This document shows, piece by piece, positions 6,315-6,888 of a DNA stretch of 6,888 nucleotides (position 1 is its first letter; each line of letters starts with the position of its first letter). The stretch is from a bacterium (GTDB taxonomy: Bacteria > Zixibacteria > MSB-5A5 > GN15 > FEB-12): NCBI GenBank assembly GCA_030668045.1, contig DAOUUR010000127.1, positions 1-6,888 on the forward strand, written 5' to 3'. The translations under genes and the position numbers were made by a program. The notes beneath the pieces are model-generated. The model was not told where the DNA came from. It did no database searches and saw only the letters and a program-made list of their open reading frames with translations.

Positions 6315-6888
6315 CGGAGATATTCTCTCTCCAGTAGTTGAGAGTATCAGTAAGAGTCTCTCTCAGTTTGTATCGGGTAGCAAAGCCCAACTCTTGAACG
6401 GCCTTCCGGTTGCTTCCGCGCAGGATTGGGATATCGTTCTTGCGGAGGCGTGATCGATCGGTCTTGACCTTGATCGTTACCGGAGACAGTTTCAGGAGCA
6501 ACTCAAGGACTTTGCTGATTGTATATGTTCGACCCGAACAGAACTGGTAGCTCTGACCGGGTTTTCCTTTTCGTGCCAGAAGCCGGTAGCCGCCAACGAT
6601 ATCTCTGACATCAGAGAGATCGCGTCGAGCCGAAAGATTGCCCACCTGCATCTGCGGTTTCTGTTGACCGGCTTCGATTGACGCAATCTGTTTGGCGAAT
6701 GCTGGAATAACAAAATTCTCATCCTGCCGAGGACCGGCATGATTGAACGCTCGCGCCACCACTACCGGTGTGCCGTGGCGTCGTTGATGGTAGAGGCAGA
6801 GTTGCTCGGCATACGCCTTGGAGATTCCGTACGGCGAAACCGGATTGAGTTGCTGCCTTTCAGTCAATAACTTGCTCGGTGGTGTGAA
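6310..6888 (-). CDS. GDP-6-deoxy-D-mannose reductase / GDP-mannose dehydratase-like protein, N-terminus outside window
   Basis: Partial gene of 192 codons; the frame is open to the right edge, and the TTG at 6867 is internal, because seven further residues (FTPPSKL) precede it in frame. It is an extended short-chain dehydrogenase/epimerase. The YxxxK catalytic pair is in NPVSPYGISKAYAE, followed by ARAFNHAGPRQ, VGNLSARRDLSDVRDIV and CSGRTYTISKVLELLLKLS, then a C-terminal part ending LRETLTDTLNYWRE. This pattern fits the GMD/Rmd group: Rmd reduces GDP-4-keto-6-deoxymannose to GDP-D-rhamnose, while GMD makes that keto sugar from GDP-mannose. The short GNL.ARRD...DVRD and LR..DIPIL segments recall Rmd more than GMD. 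About 110-130 residues with the NAD(P)-binding Gly motif lie outside the window. It is in operon with the WbpA-like gene, supporting a role in surface polysaccharide. Family is firm; the exact reaction is moderately supported, and other epimerases/dehydratases remain possible. Confidence 0.8.
   Translation of the reverse strand, partial: FTPPSKLLTERQQLNPVSPYGISKAYAEQLCLYHQRRHGTPVVVARAFNHAGPRQDENFVIPAFAKQIASIEAGQQKPQMQVGNLSARRDLSDVRDIVGGYRLLARKGKPGQSYQFCSGRTYTISKVLELLLKLSPVTIKVKTDRSRLRKNDIPILRGSNRKAVQELGFATRYKLRETLTDTLNYWRENISG

Noticed and set aside
6865..6867. TTG as the true start of the Rmd-like protein
   Set aside because: It falls in the middle of a short-chain dehydrogenase, just before the catalytic YxxxK, and the frame remains open beyond it.

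Overview
The window looks like chromosomal DNA from a Gram-negative bacterium with densely packed genes: junctions overlap or nearly touch, and only one intergenic gap exceeds 100 bases. The secreted/membrane protein with a DUF5683-like core and the HEAT-repeat and HD-GYP signalling proteins would fit the FCB superphylum or a candidate phylum near it (a Zixibacteria-like lineage is my best guess). This is inferred from protein style only; there is no rRNA or other phylogenetic marker. No tRNA, rRNA, CRISPR array, insertion sequence or phage gene is visible, and no stretch of 300 bases lacks a gene.

Region 1 (1-1398, + strand): the C-terminal part of a YegS/DagK-type lipid kinase cut by the window edge, followed at once by a small exported DUF5683-like membrane protein. 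The two are almost certainly co-transcribed.

Region 2 (1395-4813, - strand): a translationally coupled pair, a 657-residue HEAT-repeat protein followed by an HD-GYP phosphohydrolase-family protein. The two share what looks like the same uncharacterised N-terminal domain of about 130 residues. The HD-GYP protein keeps its predicted metal ligands but has a changed GYP loop. The HEAT protein carries a linker with an 18-bp tandem repeat (three identical units plus one diverged). This pair is the most interesting content of the window. The HD-GYP gene ends tail to tail with the DUF5683 gene, sharing 4 bases.

Intergenic 4814-4938 (125 bases): holds an intrinsic terminator for the - strand sugar genes. 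The promoter of the HEAT/HD-GYP pair must lie between it and 4813, but I cannot identify it with confidence.

Region 3 (4939-6888, - strand): a WbpA-type UDP-GlcNAc 6-dehydrogenase preceded by an Rmd/GMD-like short-chain dehydrogenase cut by the window edge. Both make activated sugars for surface polysaccharide (O-antigen, capsule or exopolysaccharide). They are probably the end of a polysaccharide gene cluster that continues to the right and finishes at the terminator.
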